Shown here in pieces: positions 56,901-64,000 of a DNA stretch of 64,000 nucleotides. This stretch comes from Mycolicibacterium sp. BiH015 (GTDB taxonomy: Bacteria; Actinomycetota; Actinomycetes; Mycobacteriales; Mycobacteriaceae): the NCBI RefSeq assembly GCF_027706845.1, contig NZ_JAQGCZ010000002.1:682001-746000 (forward strand), given 5' to 3'. Under the pieces are notes generated by a model. The model ran no database searches. It had not been told where the DNA came from and saw nothing but the letters and a program-made list of their open reading frames with translations. Position numbers and translations under genes: made by a program. Numbering within the stretch: the first letter of the stretch is position 1; every line of letters starts with the position of its first letter.

Positions 56901-59900
56901 CCGTCCGGTGCGGCGAAGAGGGTGCGCAGGCTCTCGTGCCTGACGACGACGTCGGACAGTGCGACTCCCAACACGTCGGCGTCGAGTTCACCGCGCAGCC
57001 GCAACGCCACCGCCAGGTTGTACACCGGCGACGGACCCTGCAGCTGGTCGACGAACCACAGCCTGCTCTGCGCGAAGGACAACGGGATCACCGTGGGCCG
57101 AACCTGACGTACCAGCGGCTCGAGCAGGCCCCCTGCCGTGCCGATGCGCGGCGCCAGCTGTGCGACCGTCGGCGCTTCGAACACGGTGCGCACGGCCAGC
57201 GAAGCTCCCATGCCTGTGTTGACGGCGGCGATCAGGCGCATGGCCGACAGCGAGTCCCCACCTAGGTCGAAAAACGAGTCGTCGACCCCCACGCGTTCCA
57301 CTCCCAACACCTGGGCGAAGATTCCCGCCAACATCTCCTCGGTGAGAGTGGTTGGGGCACGGTACTTCTCGACGCTCTGATAGTCGGGTGCCGGCAGCGC
57401 GTTCCTGTCAAGTTTGCCGCTGACCGTCAGCGGGATCGCGTCGATCGCCAGCACCGCGGCAGGCACCATGTACGCCGGCAACCGCTCGCTCAGGGTGGCT
57501 CGGACCTTCACGGGATCGGCTGCGCCGGTGATGTAGCCCACCAGACGCGGATCGCCCGGATGGTCCTCGCGGGCGATCACGACTGCGTGTTCGACGCCGT
57601 CGATCCCTGCCAGCGCGGCCTGGACCTCGCCGGGCTCGATGCGGTATCCGCGGATCTTGACCTGCTCATCGGCGCGACCCACGTACTGGAGCTGTCCGTC
57701 GGCGCGCCATCGCACCAAGTCGCCGGTGCGGTACATGCGCTGTCCTGCAGCACCGTAGGGACAGGCCACGAAGCGCGACGACGTCAGACCGCTCCGGCCG
57801 ATGTAGCCGACGCCCACTCCCCGTCCTGCGACGTACAGCTCCCCGACGACTCCCTCGGGAACCCGGCTCAGACGCTCATCGAGCACGAACAGAGCAGCTG
57901 TCGGTGGCGGCGCACCGATGGGCACATCCTCTCCCACCTCCAGTGGCGCGCTCATCGAGGCGTACACGGTGATCTCGGTGGGACCGTAGGCGTTGATCAC
58001 GACCCGCCCCGGGGCCCAATGCTGTACCACCTCCGGCGGGCACGCTTCGCCGCCGAGCAGGAGCGCCACGGACTCCAGGCCCGCCGGGCGCAATGCCGCC
58101 ACCGCCGACGGGGTCTGCGTCAGGACGTTCACCCCTTCGTCGACCATGAGGGCGTGGAACTCGTCCGGTGCTCGGACGACCTCGTCGGGCACCACCACGA
58201 GCCGGCCACCGCCGAGCAGAGCGGCCCAGATCTCCCACACCGAGAAGTCGAAGGCATAGGAGTGGCACTGCGTCCACACCTGGTGCTCGGGAAGCCCTTT
58301 CGGCGGTGAGTCGGCCACGTGGGCCAGGTTGCAATGGGTGAGGGCGACACCTTTGGGGGTGCCGGTGGTTCCCGACGTGTAGATCAGGTAGGCGACGTCG
58401 TCGGCGGACGGGACAGGTGGCGCGGCGGCGGGCTGGCTCTCGAGCGCGGTGAGGATCGCAGGGTCGGTCACGTCGACGATAGTCAGGGGCCGCGCGTCGA
58501 CGCGCGATCGCAGGTCCGCCGTGGTGACGAGGGCGACGGGGGTGGCGTCGGTCAGCATGAATGCGATGCGGGACTCCGGCAGGGCGGGATCGATCGCCAG
58601 GTACGCGGCGCCGGTCTTGAGCACTGCCAGCATGGCGACGACGGCCTGCGCGGAACGCTGGAGCAACAGCGCGACGCGGTCGCCCGCGGCGACACCGTTG
58701 TCGATGAGTAGGTGTGCGAACCGGTTTGCGGCCTCGTCGAGCTCGCGGTAGGTCACCGAGCTGCCCTCGAAGCGGATCGCGACGGCCTCGGGTGCGGTGG
58801 TGACCAGGGCGGTGAGGCGCTGCGGGATCGACATCGGCAACGGTTCGGCAGCGGTCAGCACGGCCCGGTTGCCGATTGCGTCCAGGCGGGCCTGTTCGAC
58901 GTCGTCGAGCAGAGTCACCGACGAGAGGCGCTGGGTGGGGTCGGCGGTCATCGCGGCCACCACGCGCCGCAGACGCGCGATGAGCGTTTCGATCGTCGCG
59001 GCGTCGAAGACGTCGGTGCGGAACTCCACCGCTCCCCCGATCCCGGTGGGATCTCCGGCCCGGGTCCAACGTTCGTTCAGCGAGAACGCGAGATCCACGC
59101 GGGAAGTGCGGGTGTCGAGCGGAATCTGGCTGATCTGCAAATCCCCGAGCGCCATGACGATCTGATCGCTGGCCTCCGCAGGCAGGTTGCGCCAGTCCAG
59201 CATCACCTGGACGAGCGGGTGGTGGGTGAGCGACCGGGTGGGGCTGAGGCGATCGACCACCACCTCGAACGGCACGTCCTGGTGTTCGTAGGCGGCCAGC
59301 GAGCGCCTCCGCACCTGGGCGAGCAACTCGGCGACGGTGGGATCGCCCTCCAGATCAACCCGAAGCACCAAGGTGTTGACGAAGAAGCCGACCAAATCGT
59401 CGAGGGCGGGGTCGCGCCGTCCGCCGATCGGAAAACCCACTGCCACATCGGAACTCGCGCTGAGCTTCGACAGCAGTACCGCCAGCGCCGCCTGCACGAT
59501 CATGAAGCTGGTGGCGTTGTGTTCGCGGGCCGCGCGGGCGATCTGCTGCTGCAGCTCGGTGGGCCAATGGAAGACGATGCTGGCACCGCGCTGATCGGCG
59601 ACGGGCGGATAGGGCCGGTCGGTCGGCAGCTGCAGCCGTTCGGGCATCCCCGCCAGCGCATCGCACCAGTAGGCCAGCTGTGCGGCGATCAGGCTGTCCT
59701 CGTCGTCGAGATCTCCGAACTGCGCCCGCTGCCACAGCGTGTAGTCGACATACTGGACCGGCAACTCGGCCCACACGGGCTCCAGGTTTGCGAGCCGGCA
59801 CAGGTAGGCCACGCCGAGATCCTGTACCAGCGGGCCTACGGACAGGCCGTCGGCGGCGATGTGGTGGGCCACCGCGACCACCACGTGGTCTTCGTCGCCG

Positions 59901-62900
59901 ACCTGGAAAAGCTTTGCCTGCATCGGTATCTCGGCCGCCAGGTCGAACGGGTGGCGCGCGACCTCGCCAACGGCCTCATTGAGTTGGCTCTCGGTCCAGC
60001 CGGTCGCGTCGACAACTTCCCAGCCGAAGTCGGCGGCCTCGGCGGGTACGACGATCTGCTGCGGCACTCCCCCCGGCGCCCTGAACTGCGTGCGCAAGCT
60101 TTCGTGGCGGCCGACCACGTCGGCCAGTGCGGCACCCAGCGCGTCGACGTCGAGCCGTCCGTGCAACCGCAGGCCCACCGGCATGTTGTACGTCGGTGAG
60201 GGACCCTGCAACTGGTCGAGAAACCACAACCGGTTCTGTGAGAACGACAGCGGCACCACCGCCGGCCGCTCCATCGGCGTCAGCGGTGCCAGGCCGCCTT
60301 CGTCTGCGCCGACGCGCGGCGCCAAAAGCGCGACAGTGGGTGCCTCGAACAGCGTCCGCACCGAAACCCCGGCGCCCAGACCTGTGTTCACGGCCGCGAT
60401 CAGACGCATGGCCGACAGAGAGTCACCGCCGAGATCGAAGAAGGAATCGTCGACCCCGACGCGGTCCACCTCGAGCACCCGGGCGTAGATGCCGGCGAGG
60501 ATCTCCTCGACGGCGGTGGCAGGGGCGCGGTAGCTGTCGGCGTCCTGGTACTCGGGCGCCGGCAACGCCCGCCTGTCCAGCTTGCCGTTGACCGTCAGCG
60601 GTAACGCGTCGACGGTCATGATCGCTGCGGGAACCATGTACTCGGGCAGGCGCTTTGCGAGAGCTTCGCGCAGAGCGCGGGGATCGGCTGTGCCGGTGAT
60701 GTAGCCCACCAGGCGTTTGTCACCGGGCCGATCCTCGCGGGCGATCACCACCGCCTGCTCGACGCCATCCAGCTCGGCCAACACCGCGCGGACTTCGCCC
60801 AGCTCGATGCGGTAGCCGCGGATCTTCACCTGCTCGTCGGCGCGGCCCACGTACCGCAACTCGCCGTCGGCGCCCCACCACACGAGATCGCCTGTGCGGT
60901 ACATGCGTTCCCCCGGACTGCCGAACGGGCACGCGACGAACCGCGACGAGGAGAGCCCCGGGCGCCGCCAATAGCCAAGACCGGCTTGCCGTCCGGCGAC
61001 GTACAGGTCACCGACAACGCCGGACGGCACCGGGCGCAACCATTGGTCGAGAACGAAGAACGCCAGGTCGGCAAGTGGCCCGCCCACCGGGCTGACGTCG
61101 TTGGCGGCGTCCTGTTCGACGATCTCCCGGAACGACGCGTGTACCGTCGTCTCGGTGGTGCCGTAGAGGTTCAGCAGTTGCGGCAAATGCGGATGATTGT
61201 TCAGCCAGGTGCGAAGGCGTTGCGGCTCAAGGGCTTCCCCGGCGAAGACCACCGCCTTGAGCTTCAGCTGACGTCCGAGTTCGGGGTTGAGTGCATCGGC
61301 GGTCTGCACCGCGTAGAAGCCCGACGGAGTTTGGCTCAGCACTGTGACCTGCTCGGCGGCTAGCAACGCATGGAAGTCCTCCGGCGCCCGTGCCACCGAC
61401 TCGGGCACCACCACCAGGCGGCCGCCGTAGAGCAGCGCGCCCCACATTTCGCACACCGAGACGTCGAAGGCCAGCGAGTGCCACTGAGACCACACGTGCC
61501 CTGCCAGGGCGAACTCGGCGTCCATCGCTCTCAGTAGCTGCGTCACGTTGTCATGGGTGATGGAAACGCCTTTGGGAACACCGGTGGTGCCCGAGGTGTA
61601 GATCAGGTAGGCGATGTCGTCGGGTTCCGGGCCTGGCAGCGCGACGACCGGAATGCTCTGCGCTGCAGGTTCCTCGATGTCGGGAGCGTCGAGAACGAGC
61701 AGATCCTGCCCGCAGAGGCGGTCTGCCAGCGCGGAGGTGGTGATCGCAGCTGTCGGCGCCGCGTCGCCGAGCACCAGCTGCATGCGCGCCGCCGGGGCCG
61801 ACGGGTCGATCGGCACGTACGCCGCCCCGGTCTTGAGCACCGCGAGGATCGACACGATCGCTTCGGCGGACCGCGGCAGGAACAGCGCCACGCGATGGCC
61901 CGGGCCGATCCCTCTGGCGGACAACAGGTGTGCAAAACGGTTCGAGGATTCGTCGAGCTCGCGGTAGCTCCAGGAGCGCCCCTCGCAGGTGAGTGCCCGG
62001 GCTTCGGGAGTGCGCGCCGCCTGCGCGGCGAACATCGTCGGTATCGAGACCGCAGCGGGCGCCGGGCGGGTCAGCACCGCCCGATTGCTCCACCGGTCGA
62101 GACGCGCTTTCTCCACCGAATCGAGCAGGTCGACCGACGACAGCGGCCTGGTGGGGTCCGCTGTCATGGCGACCAGCACCGAGGTGAACCGCTCGATCAA
62201 GGTGCCGATGCGTTCGGCGGTGAACAGGTCGGTGTCGTATTCGACCCGTAGTCGTAATTCGTCGCCGGGCACTGCCTGAACTGCCAAGGGGTAGTGGTTG
62301 TACTCGCGGTGGGAGAAGTCGGTGACGGTCAGACCGTCGTCGCCGGACAGTTTCGCCGGATCTATCGGATAGTTCTCGTAGACGAAGAACGTGTCGAAGA
62401 GGTGGTCCTGGCCGGTGATCCGGTGCATCTCACCCAGGGCGAGGTGCTGATGGTCCAGCGTGTCGGTGTAGGCCTTCTGCAGCTGGGCCAGGAGGTCGGC
62501 CGCTGTCGTCGCGGCGGCGATGCTCGCCCGGACGGGAAGCGTGTTGATCAGCAGTCCCACCATCGCGTCGGCTCCGAAAACCTCGGCGGGCCGACCGGAT
62601 ACGGTAGTCCCGAATGCGACGTCGTCCTGGCCGGTCAGCGACACCAGCAATTGAGCCCATGCGGCGTGCAGCACCGTACTGACGGTGGTGTGACAGGAGC
62701 GGGCCAGCTCGCCGAGCGCCGCCGTGGTCTGCCCGGGAACCAGGAACGAGGCCACCTCGCGTCGACCGGGGTGTGGCTGTCCCGGGGGCCTGACCAACGT
62801 CGGGGTGTCGAATCCGGCGAGCACCTCGGCCCACGCCGCGCGAGCGGCACCGAGATCGCGGGTGGCGAGCCAGCTGACGAATCTGCGGTACGGCACGGGC

Positions 62901-63397
62901 GGTGGCAGTCGCCGGCCGTAGTAGTCGGCGAACAACTCCCCCAACAGAATCGGCAATGACCAGCCGTCGAGCACGATGTGGTGGTCGGTCAGCACGAACA
63001 GGTGCCTGTCGACGCCGGTGCGCATCAGCGCGGCCCGGAACGCGGGCTGGTCGGAGAGATCGCAGACGGCGATACGTTCTTCGGCGCACACCGATTCGAT
63101 CTGTGCGGTGACGTCGACGTCGGACTCGGTGAGGTCGGCATACCGCCATGGCGCGACAGGATCGGCCGGGATGACCTGCACGGGCTCGGCGAACTGCTGC
63201 GAGAACCGGGCCACCAGATTGGGATGCCGGGTCACCACCGTTTGCACCGCGTCGCGCAGCCGATCGGGGTTCAGCGGTCCGCTCAGGGTGATGTAGAGCT
63301 GTACGGCATAGACGTCGTCGCTGTCGTTCGCGGTGTTGGCGAGGAACAGCAGACCCTGCTGCAAGGACGTCAGGGGCAGGACATCAGCTATCCGCAT
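50924..63397 (-). CDS. Non-ribosomal peptide synthetase, C-A-T-C-A-T-C-A-T-E-C-T
   Basis: A 4157-residue NRPS. Approximate layout: C1 1-430 ([19 protein letters not shown]), A1 450-940, T1 Ser992; C2 1040-1480 (HHIAADG), A2 1500-1990, T2 Ser2049; C3 2090-2530, A3 2550-3060, T3 Ser3117; epimerase 3160-3590 (HHLVVDG, GFNYLGR); C4 3600-4030 ([19 protein letters not shown]); T4 Ser4118. C1 and C4 are of the type that follows epimerases. Eye-read specificity codes: A1 DVCSVALVH, A2 DFWTLGAVY, A3 DYWSVGMVH; A3 resembles threonine codes, so a D-Thr-like residue is possible. The last module has no A domain, and there is no thioesterase or reductase. The ATG overlaps the preceding NRPS gene by 14 bases. 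Modules 2 and 3 share long near-identical DNA. No MbtH gene is in the window. Confidence 0.92.
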   Translation of the reverse strand: MRIADVLPLTSLQQGLLFLANTANDSDDVYAVQLYITLSGPLNPDRLRDAVQTVVTRHPNLVARFSQQFAEPVQVIPADPVAPWRYADLTESDVDVTAQIESVCAEERIAVCDLSDQPAFRAALMRTGVDRHLFVLTDHHIVLDGWSLPILLGELFADYYGRRLPPPVPYRRFVSWLATRDLGAARAAWAEVLAGFDTPTLVRPPGQPHPGRREVASFLVPGQTTAALGELARSCHTTVSTVLHAAWAQLLVSLTGQDDVAFGTTVSGRPAEVFGADAMVGLLINTLPVRASIAAATTAADLLAQLQKAYTDTLDHQHLALGEMHRITGQDHLFDTFFVYENYPIDPAKLSGDDGLTVTDFSHREYNHYPLAVQAVPGDELRLRVEYDTDLFTAERIGTLIERFTSVLVAMTADPTRPLSSVDLLDSVEKARLDRWSNRAVLTRPAPAAVSIPTMFAAQAARTPEARALTCEGRSWSYRELDESSNRFAHLLSARGIGPGHRVALFLPRSAEAIVSILAVLKTGAAYVPIDPSAPAARMQLVLGDAAPTAAITTSALADRLCGQDLLVLDAPDIEEPAAQSIPVVALPGPEPDDIAYLIYTSGTTGVPKGVSITHDNVTQLLRAMDAEFALAGHVWSQWHSLAFDVSVCEMWGALLYGGRLVVVPESVARAPEDFHALLAAEQVTVLSQTPSGFYAVQTADALNPELGRQLKLKAVVFAGEALEPQRLRTWLNNHPHLPQLLNLYGTTETTVHASFREIVEQDAANDVSPVGGPLADLAFFVLDQWLRPVPSGVVGDLYVAGRQAGLGYWRRPGLSSSRFVACPFGSPGERMYRTGDLVWWGADGELRYVGRADEQVKIRGYRIELGEVRAVLAELDGVEQAVVIAREDRPGDKRLVGYITGTADPRALREALAKRLPEYMVPAAIMTVDALPLTVNGKLDRRALPAPEYQDADSYRAPATAVEEILAGIYARVLEVDRVGVDDSFFDLGGDSLSAMRLIAAVNTGLGAGVSVRTLFEAPTVALLAPRVGADEGGLAPLTPMERPAVVPLSFSQNRLWFLDQLQGPSPTYNMPVGLRLHGRLDVDALGAALADVVGRHESLRTQFRAPGGVPQQIVVPAEAADFGWEVVDATGWTESQLNEAVGEVARHPFDLAAEIPMQAKLFQVGDEDHVVVAVAHHIAADGLSVGPLVQDLGVAYLCRLANLEPVWAELPVQYVDYTLWQRAQFGDLDDEDSLIAAQLAYWCDALAGMPERLQLPTDRPYPPVADQRGASIVFHWPTELQQQIARAAREHNATSFMIVQAALAVLLSKLSASSDVAVGFPIGGRRDPALDDLVGFFVNTLVLRVDLEGDPTVAELLAQVRRRSLAAYEHQDVPFEVVVDRLSPTRSLTHHPLVQVMLDWRNLPAEASDQIVMALGDLQISQIPLDTRTSRVDLAFSLNERWTRAGDPTGIGGAVEFRTDVFDAATIETLIARLRRVVAAMTADPTQRLSSVTLLDDVEQARLDAIGNRAVLTAAEPLPMSIPQRLTALVTTAPEAVAIRFEGSSVTYRELDEAANRFAHLLIDNGVAAGDRVALLLQRSAQAVVAMLAVLKTGAAYLAIDPALPESRIAFMLTDATPVALVTTADLRSRVDARPLTIVDVTDPAILTALESQPAAAPPVPSADDVAYLIYTSGTTGTPKGVALTHCNLAHVADSPPKGLPEHQVWTQCHSYAFDFSVWEIWAALLGGGRLVVVPDEVVRAPDEFHALMVDEGVNVLTQTPSAVAALRPAGLESVALLLGGEACPPEVVQHWAPGRVVINAYGPTEITVYASMSAPLEVGEDVPIGAPPPTAALFVLDERLSRVPEGVVGELYVAGRGVGVGYIGRSGLTSSRFVACPYGAAGQRMYRTGDLVRWRADGQLQYVGRADEQVKIRGYRIEPGEVQAALAGIDGVEHAVVIAREDHPGDPRLVGYITGAADPVKVRATLSERLPAYMVPAAVLAIDAIPLTVSGKLDRNALPAPDYQSVEKYRAPTTLTEEMLAGIFAQVLGVERVGVDDSFFDLGGDSLSAMRLIAAVNTGMGASLAVRTVFEAPTVAQLAPRIGTAGGLLEPLVRQVRPTVIPLSFAQSRLWFVDQLQGPSPVYNLAVALRLRGELDADVLGVALSDVVVRHESLRTLFAAPDGIPRQLVIEPDNADFGWQVVDATGWSAEQLERAVEEAATQSFDLATEIPLRSRLFRVGEDDHVWVAVVHHIAADGWSISPLVADLGTAYASRRAGRTPGWAELPVQYVDYTLWQRAQFGELADGASRITAQLAYWERALAGMPERLALPTDRPYPQVADQRGATVAVDWPAELHREVGRAARQHGATSFMVMQAALAVLLSKLSASSDVAVGFPIAGRRDPALDGLVGFFVNTLVLRLDMTGDPTVAEVLDQVRARSLASYEHQDVPFEVVVERLNPTRSLTHHPLVQVMLAWQNLPADATEAGLTLGDLDVTQMPVNTGAARMDLSFSLAERTGATGDPAGIRGFVEFRTDVFDPATIETLIDRLRRVLTAMTADPALRLSSLDVLDGDEHTRLDRWGNRAALTRQETVPQSIPAAFAEQAARTPDATAITCGHRSWSYRELDEASNRLAHLLIERGVQPGDHVALLLPRTAGALITILAVVKTGAAYVPIDPVVPAARMDFVLTDAAPVAVITTAELTERLAGRDVVIIDRDDPTVHDRPSTPLPVPDADQIAYIIYTSGTTGKPKGVAIPHRNVTELLRTLDTDIGLADQVWTQCHSLAFDYSVWEIWGPLLYGGRVVVVPDHAVRAPDDFHALLADEQVTVLSQTPSAFYALQSADALQPERGQRLRLDAVVFGGEALEPHRLAPWLEAHPTVPRLINMYGITETTVHASFREILPGDVASPVSPIGVPLSHLAFFVLDNSLRPVAPGVVGELYVAGAGLAYGYIGRSGLSASRFVACPFGKPGERMYRTGDVMCWGADGELRYMGRSDEQVKIRGYRIELGEVQSALAGLDGVTQAEVVVREDRPGDKRLVGYVTGVAEPVHLRAELADRLPEYMIPAAVVVVDEIPLTVNGKLDKRALPAPEYQHADSYRAPSDAVEEILADIYAQVLGLGRVGVDESFFELGGDSILSMQVVARARAAGVICRPRDVFVEQSVARLARVARVATGPQIETDEGVGTVLATPIIRWLQDVPGPVDQFNQTVVVQAPLGATETDVVAMVQAVLDRHAALRMRVDRHWTLEVLAVGSVDARACLRTVDVLTDDEVVAARSRLNPSAGQMVSALWVPVSAALVVIAHHLVVDGVSWRILLEDFNLAWAQLRSGQPVELPAPGTSFARYAAMLAEHARDHNVVAHTEAWREIEAIPAPLPEVQPATDTYAHAGALSAELDVETTRLLLGEVPSAFHAGINDILLIAFALACTEFFGTLGSADEPTPIVIDAEGHGRHDELGPDVDLSRTVGWFTTKYPVVLSFRKGLSWAQVLAGDTALGVAVKDAKEQLRGQPDGLTYGLLRYLNDDAELDGADAPIGFNYLGRLGAGVGKVSGDIWEIRQDGSTVAGAAAAIPMPLMHTVELNAGTVDTDGGPRLRAGWTWAVSALDHAQVSRLSELWFDALAGICTHVRGGGGGLTPSDIAPARLSQHQIDELCRTRRVDDILPLTPLQEGLLFHAGVAHDSGDDVYAVQLDVTLHGRLDRHRLREAVRLAVARHPNLAAHFCDQFEEPVQIIPAQPEVPWQYHDLSAADGHVEDRIAHLCAAERPAVCDLASQPAFRVALIRIAPDRHRFVLTNHHIVLDGWSLPVLLGEVFAGYYGQWLPAAVPYRRFISWLDERDTEAARRAWRDELAGFNSPTLVDEAVRWGPAPRNVESHRLSEQTTRAVGELARAHHTTVSTVLQAAWAQVLCRQTGQRDVAFGAVVSGRPDEVVGSDSMVGLFINTVPVRATMTSTTTAADLLSQLRNSRSRTLDHEHLALRDIHRLTGQPRLFDTVFVYENYPTDAAKLSGADGLAITAVTNRDFYHYPLTIQAVPGSELDLRVQYRSDVFDRTAIAELVEHFTQVLVAMITDPAQPLLSTGLLRGDESPTPPVESQAGAAGYRAPASHVEEVMVAIFARVLGVDRVGVDHSFFGLGGDSLSAMRAVTAINGAFGTKLPVTTLFDCPTVGQLSLAVTGD

Positions 63398-64000
63398 ATT
63401 GCCGCTGAAGCTCGTCGATCTGCTGCTGGGTCAGGCCGACTGCAATGTCCGACGGGGTCAGCCCGCCGCCACCGCCGTGCACATGGGCGCAGATGCCTGC
63501 CAGGGCGTCGAACCACAGCCGGCTCAACCGGGATACCTGCGCGTCGTTGAGCGCCGACGGCGCCCAGGTCCAGCCGGCGCGCAGACGCGGGCCGGATTCG
63601 GTGTCCACGGTGCCAGCGTTGAGTTCCAGGGTGTGCGCCAGCGGCATGGGTATCGATGCGGCCGCGCTGGTCACCGACCACCCGTCCTGGCGGATCTGCC
63701 ATACGCCATCGGCGGCCTCGGATGTCGTGACTCCCTGGCGGCCGAGGTAATTGAATCCGATCGCCGGGTCGGCACCGTCGAGGTCGGCGTCGCTGTTCAG
63801 GTAGCGCAACGCGCCGTAGTCGAGCCCGTCGGGCAGTGCGCGCAGCTGCTCTTTCGCGGCCTTGATCGCCACACCCAGGCGGGCGTCACCTGCCACCACC
63901 TGCGGCCAGGTCAGCCCGCTCAACCTCAGTGACACCGGATATTTGGCGGTGAACCAGCCAACTGTGCGCGACAGGTCGACGGTGTCGCCGGCGGCCAATT
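63384..64000 (-). CDS. NRPS, C-terminal fragment ending in an epimerase domain
   Basis: The last ~205 residues of another NRPS; the gene continues beyond the right edge. It contains the second half of an epimerase domain ([50 protein letters not shown]) and the linker [10 protein letters not shown]. It matches the internal epimerase of the downstream NRPS closely. The stop lies 14 bases inside the next gene, whose first domain is a condensation domain of the post-epimerase type, so the two proteins act in sequence. Skipping one base at the junction would fuse them with no gap relative to the internal E-C junction. Confidence 0.9.
   Translation of the reverse strand, partial: LAAGDTVDLSRTVGWFTAKYPVSLRLSGLTWPQVVAGDARLGVAIKAAKEQLRALPDGLDYGALRYLNSDADLDGADPAIGFNYLGRQGVTTSEAADGVWQIRQDGWSVTSAAASIPMPLAHTLELNAGTVDTESGPRLRAGWTWAPSALNDAQVSRLSRLWFDALAGICAHVHGGGGGLTPSDIAVGLTQQQIDELQRQYADS

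Noticed and set aside
55810-60270. Repeated blocks considered as a mobile element or CRISPR-like repeat
   Set aside because: They are the conserved cores of NRPS C, A and T domains in frame within one gene.
50924-63397. Assignment of the NRPS as a glycopeptidolipid synthetase (Mps1/Mps2)
   Set aside because: The domain order, the terminal C-T without reductase and the missing GPL glycosylation/export genes do not fit.

Overview
This is high-GC actinobacterial DNA, almost certainly from a rapidly growing Mycobacterium/Mycolicibacterium-type organism. The evidence is the 766-residue 'long' isocitrate lyase, the furA-katG pair with a leaderless furA start, a CYP125-family P450, KstR-type operators, a 19-kDa-type lipoprotein, a FadD23-like fatty acyl-AMP ligase and a MAS-like PKS. 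From memory, the order aceA, furA-katG, cinA, STAS protein and KstR-controlled nitronate monooxygenase resembles the M. tuberculosis Rv1916-to-Rv1894c interval. No rRNA, tRNA, IS element, prophage or CRISPR array was recognised.

Left part (1-14 kb): the 5' end of tpx, a DUF899 protein and a TenA protein, then a tight three-gene operon (URC1-like GTP cyclohydrolase II homologue, URC4/DUF1688, uracil phosphoribosyltransferase) that matches the core of the URC uracil-catabolic pathway. The long isocitrate lyase, an AraC regulator, a degenerate MenC paralogue, a glutamine amidotransferase, a truncated globin whose proximal histidine is a tyrosine, a Dabb protein and furA-katG follow.

Middle (14-36 kb): an SGNH hydrolase and an acyltransferase-3 membrane protein; an overlapping signalling operon (REC-PP2C phosphatase, CHASE3-like histidine kinase, single-domain response regulator); a phosphodiesterase, an NlpC/P60 protein, YaaA, small membrane or secreted proteins, an amidase, an alpha/beta hydrolase and cinA. 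A steroid-linked group follows: SDR and a Rossmann reductase diverging from one KstR box, and a nitronate monooxygenase behind a second. An RsbW-like kinase and a STAS antagonist lie inside this group and may connect with the PP2C phosphatase. A TetR-controlled molybdopterin oxidoreductase closes the region.

Right part (36-64 kb): a CYP125 paralogue, a frameshifted FAD monooxygenase facing a TetR gene across a palindromic operator, an XRE regulator, an AhpD-like protein and an LpqH-type lipoprotein. From 41.9 kb to the window end is a lipopeptide-type biosynthetic locus: a fatty acyl-AMP ligase diverging from a reducing MAS-like PKS (whose start is overlapped by a 22-residue upstream ORF), an ICMT-like membrane methyltransferase, and, convergent with these, a 4157-residue NRPS (C-A-T-C-A-T-C-A-T-E-C-T) coupled to another NRPS gene that runs off the right edge. 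The main oddities are the PKS acyltransferase lacking its usual catalytic His, the NRPS ending in C-T without an A or release domain, and the NRPS gene boundary that looks like a one-base split of a single ancestral protein.
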